This document shows, one piece after another, positions 50,428-51,243 of a DNA stretch of 51,243 nucleotides. A program made the translations under genes and the position numbers. How positions within the stretch are numbered: the stretch's first letter is position 1; every line of letters starts with the position of its first letter. The notes below the pieces were generated by a model, which did not search any database, had not been told where the DNA came from, and saw only the letters and a list, made by a program, of their open reading frames with translations. This DNA comes from Nitrospirota bacterium (GTDB taxonomy: Bacteria > Nitrospirota > Thermodesulfovibrionia > Thermodesulfovibrionales > JdFR-88). Where the stretch lies: the NCBI GenBank assembly GCA_021813765.1, contig JAKAJM010000008.1, positions 1 to 51,243 on the forward strand, read 5' to 3'.

Positions 50428-50718
50428 ATGATAGAAGTACGCCAGACCGATAAATACTCGGAGTGGTTTGCTGCCTTGCGCGATGGGCAAGTCCGCGCAC
50501 GCATCAATGCGCGTATTCGCCGCCTATCGTTAGGCAATCCGGGTGACGTTAAACCTGTAGGCGAAGGTGTTTCCGAATTGCGAATTGACTATGGCCCCGG
50601 ATATCGCGTGTATTTTACCCATCGGAGCCGCGAGGTGGTAATCCTGCTTGCGGGCGGGGACAAGCGAACGCAGGAAAGAGATATTCGAGCCGCGTTGGAG
50701 CTGGCACGGAATTTATAG
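50428..50718 (+). CDS. RelE/HigB-superfamily addiction-module killer protein
   Basis: A 96-residue toxin of the type first named from Haemophilus HI1419. MIEVRQTDKYSEWFAALRD, RARINARIRRLSLGNPGDVK, GVSELRIDYGPGYRVYFTHR and VVILLAGGDKRTQERDI are the family blocks. ATG 50428 is chosen over an upstream in-frame start at 50392 because the latter lies in the promoter. It precedes the antitoxin gene by eleven bases. Different family from the two HigB toxins at 21-23 kb. Confidence 0.92.
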   Translation: MIEVRQTDKYSEWFAALRDGQVRARINARIRRLSLGNPGDVKPVGEGVSELRIDYGPGYRVYFTHRSREVVILLAGGDKRTQERDIRAALELARNL

Positions 50719-50729
50719 GAGGAAATATC

Positions 50730-51029
50730 ATGAAACGCAAGAAAACAGAAACTCGTCCATGGGATGTTGCAGAGCATCTCAAGACCGAAGAAGATATAGC
50801 CGCCTATCTTGAGGCAGTTTTGGAAGACGGAGACCCGGCCTTGATATCCGCCGCCCTGGGCGATATAGCCCGTGCCCGCGGCATGACGGACATCGCCCGC
50901 GAGGCGGGCTTGGGCCGGGAAAGTCTTTATAAAGCTCTTTCCCCGGAAGGCAATCCCGAATTCGCCACTGTGTTAAAGGTTTTACGAGCGCTGGGACTGA
51001 CATTGCATGTTAAAGCGGCCCACAGATAA
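50730..51029 (+). CDS. Xre-type antitoxin of the RelE module (HI1420-like)
   Basis: A 99-residue putative addiction-module antidote: RPWDVAEHLKTEEDIAAYLE at the start, then the helix-turn-helix MTDIAREAGLGRESLYKALS followed by PEGNPEFATVLKVLRALGL. GGAGG lies eight bases before the ATG. It should neutralise the preceding toxin and repress the promoter at 50392-50420. Confidence 0.94.
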   Translation: MKRKKTETRPWDVAEHLKTEEDIAAYLEAVLEDGDPALISAALGDIARARGMTDIAREAGLGRESLYKALSPEGNPEFATVLKVLRALGLTLHVKAAHR

Positions 51030-51070
51030 ACCGAAATCTGTACCATGGATTAATAGGCCCTATTTCCCTT

Positions 51071-51092
51071 GACCCTTTTTTCGGGTTTTTTA
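51071..51092 (+). terminator. Weak terminator-like hairpin after the toxin-antitoxin operon
   Basis: GACCC-TTTTTTC-GGGTT followed by a T run. The stem is only four to five pairs, so this is tentative. Confidence 0.3.
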
Positions 51093-51220
51093 TCCGCTCC
51101 GTCTCGCATTAAATAACGTCTCTTGATAACGTACAATATTTTTCGCACAATTAAAGCCATGGTGGCCTCGAATCTGGTAATGTAGTTTCGCCAGAAACAA
51201 TCTACCAGAGGAGGAACACC

Positions 51221-51243
51221 ATGGCTAAAAGGAATTGTACCAA
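51221..51243 (+). CDS. Start of an unidentified gene at the window edge
   Basis: ATG 51221 follows a perfect AGAGGAGG six bases upstream and opens MAKRNCT before the window ends. Imperfect inverted sequence (GGTAATGTAGTTTC and GAAACAATCTACC) lies just before it, which could be the end of an insertion sequence, but seven codons do not allow a family call. Confidence 0.5.

Noticed and set aside
50148-50537. 129-residue minus-strand ORF
   Set aside because: It crosses the promoter and 5' part of the RelE-type toxin gene, and has no family features or ribosome binding site.
1-51243. tRNA, rRNA genes or CRISPR arrays
   Set aside because: Scanning for T-arm motifs, rRNA signatures and regularly spaced direct repeats gave nothing; repeats found are dispersed palindromes and inverted-end elements.

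Overview
The window reads as a chromosomal segment of a Gram-negative, fairly GC-rich bacterium. Grounds: an outer-membrane PagL-type lipid A deacylase, ResB/CcsB (system II) cytochrome c maturation, a sigma-54 NtrC-type regulator, LL-diaminopimelate aminotransferase, an archaeal-type S-adenosylmethionine synthetase and a Bacteroidetes-like serine palmitoyltransferase. This mix, plus many dispersed GTCATTCC-type palindromes, fits Nitrospirota or Desulfobacterota-like lineages, but that placement is inference. No rRNA, tRNA or CRISPR array was seen.

Layout. 1-2.6 kb: DNA-repair flavoured run (Ku, partial; Lrp-like RAM protein; TOPRIM protein; YraN nuclease; ArsR regulator). 2.6-9 kb: amino acid permease, FmdB zinc ribbon, TIM-barrel protein, TDT transporter, MidA-type methyltransferase, GNAT protein. 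9-12.5 kb (minus): ketoacyl synthase, polysaccharide deacetylase, glycosyltransferase. 12.7-17.3 kb: smc and a dNTP triphosphohydrolase. 17.5-23 kb is an accessory island of visibly lower GC: a NUDIX gene translationally coupled to a 1043-residue PLD-nuclease/helicase/DUF3427 protein (defence-like), then two HigBA toxin-antitoxin modules facing each other with an unlisted 56-codon membrane peptide gene between them. 23-27.4 kb is poor in recognisable genes: a secreted unknown, a DUF5362 remnant cut by a small transposon-like element, a sugar-binding-protein homologue without signal peptide followed by a frameshifted Cache domain, and two small minus-strand genes (possible winged helix; Cys-rich).

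27.4-31.2 kb: M29 aminopeptidase, CutA, endonuclease V, a response regulator, a ChaN-like protein. 31.7-34.8 kb (minus): HtpX, an extended SDR and a serine palmitoyltransferase homologue, a likely sphingoid-base pathway. 35-41 kb (minus): receiver protein, then ResB, CcsB, a histidine kinase with a periplasmic c-haem motif and its NtrC-type regulator, all overlapping or nearly so. 41-45.3 kb (minus): two zinc dehydrogenases, cupin, small membrane protein, HD-GYP protein. 45.4-50 kb: S-adenosylmethionine synthetase with a structured leader, membrane protein, PagL, dapL, folK. 50.4-51 kb: a RelE/Xre-type toxin-antitoxin pair; a new gene starts at the right edge.

Three themes stand out. (1) Small non-coding elements with CTAGTGT-type inverted ends are scattered through the spacers and have altered several gene ends. 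(2) The S-adenosylmethionine synthetase gene has no ribosome binding site of its own but is coupled to a 14-codon leader ORF embedded in a possible pseudoknot. (3) A haem-binding sensor kinase is packed with the genes that would attach that haem. All coordinates and motif readings come from reading the sequence; family names are from recalled family features, not from searches.
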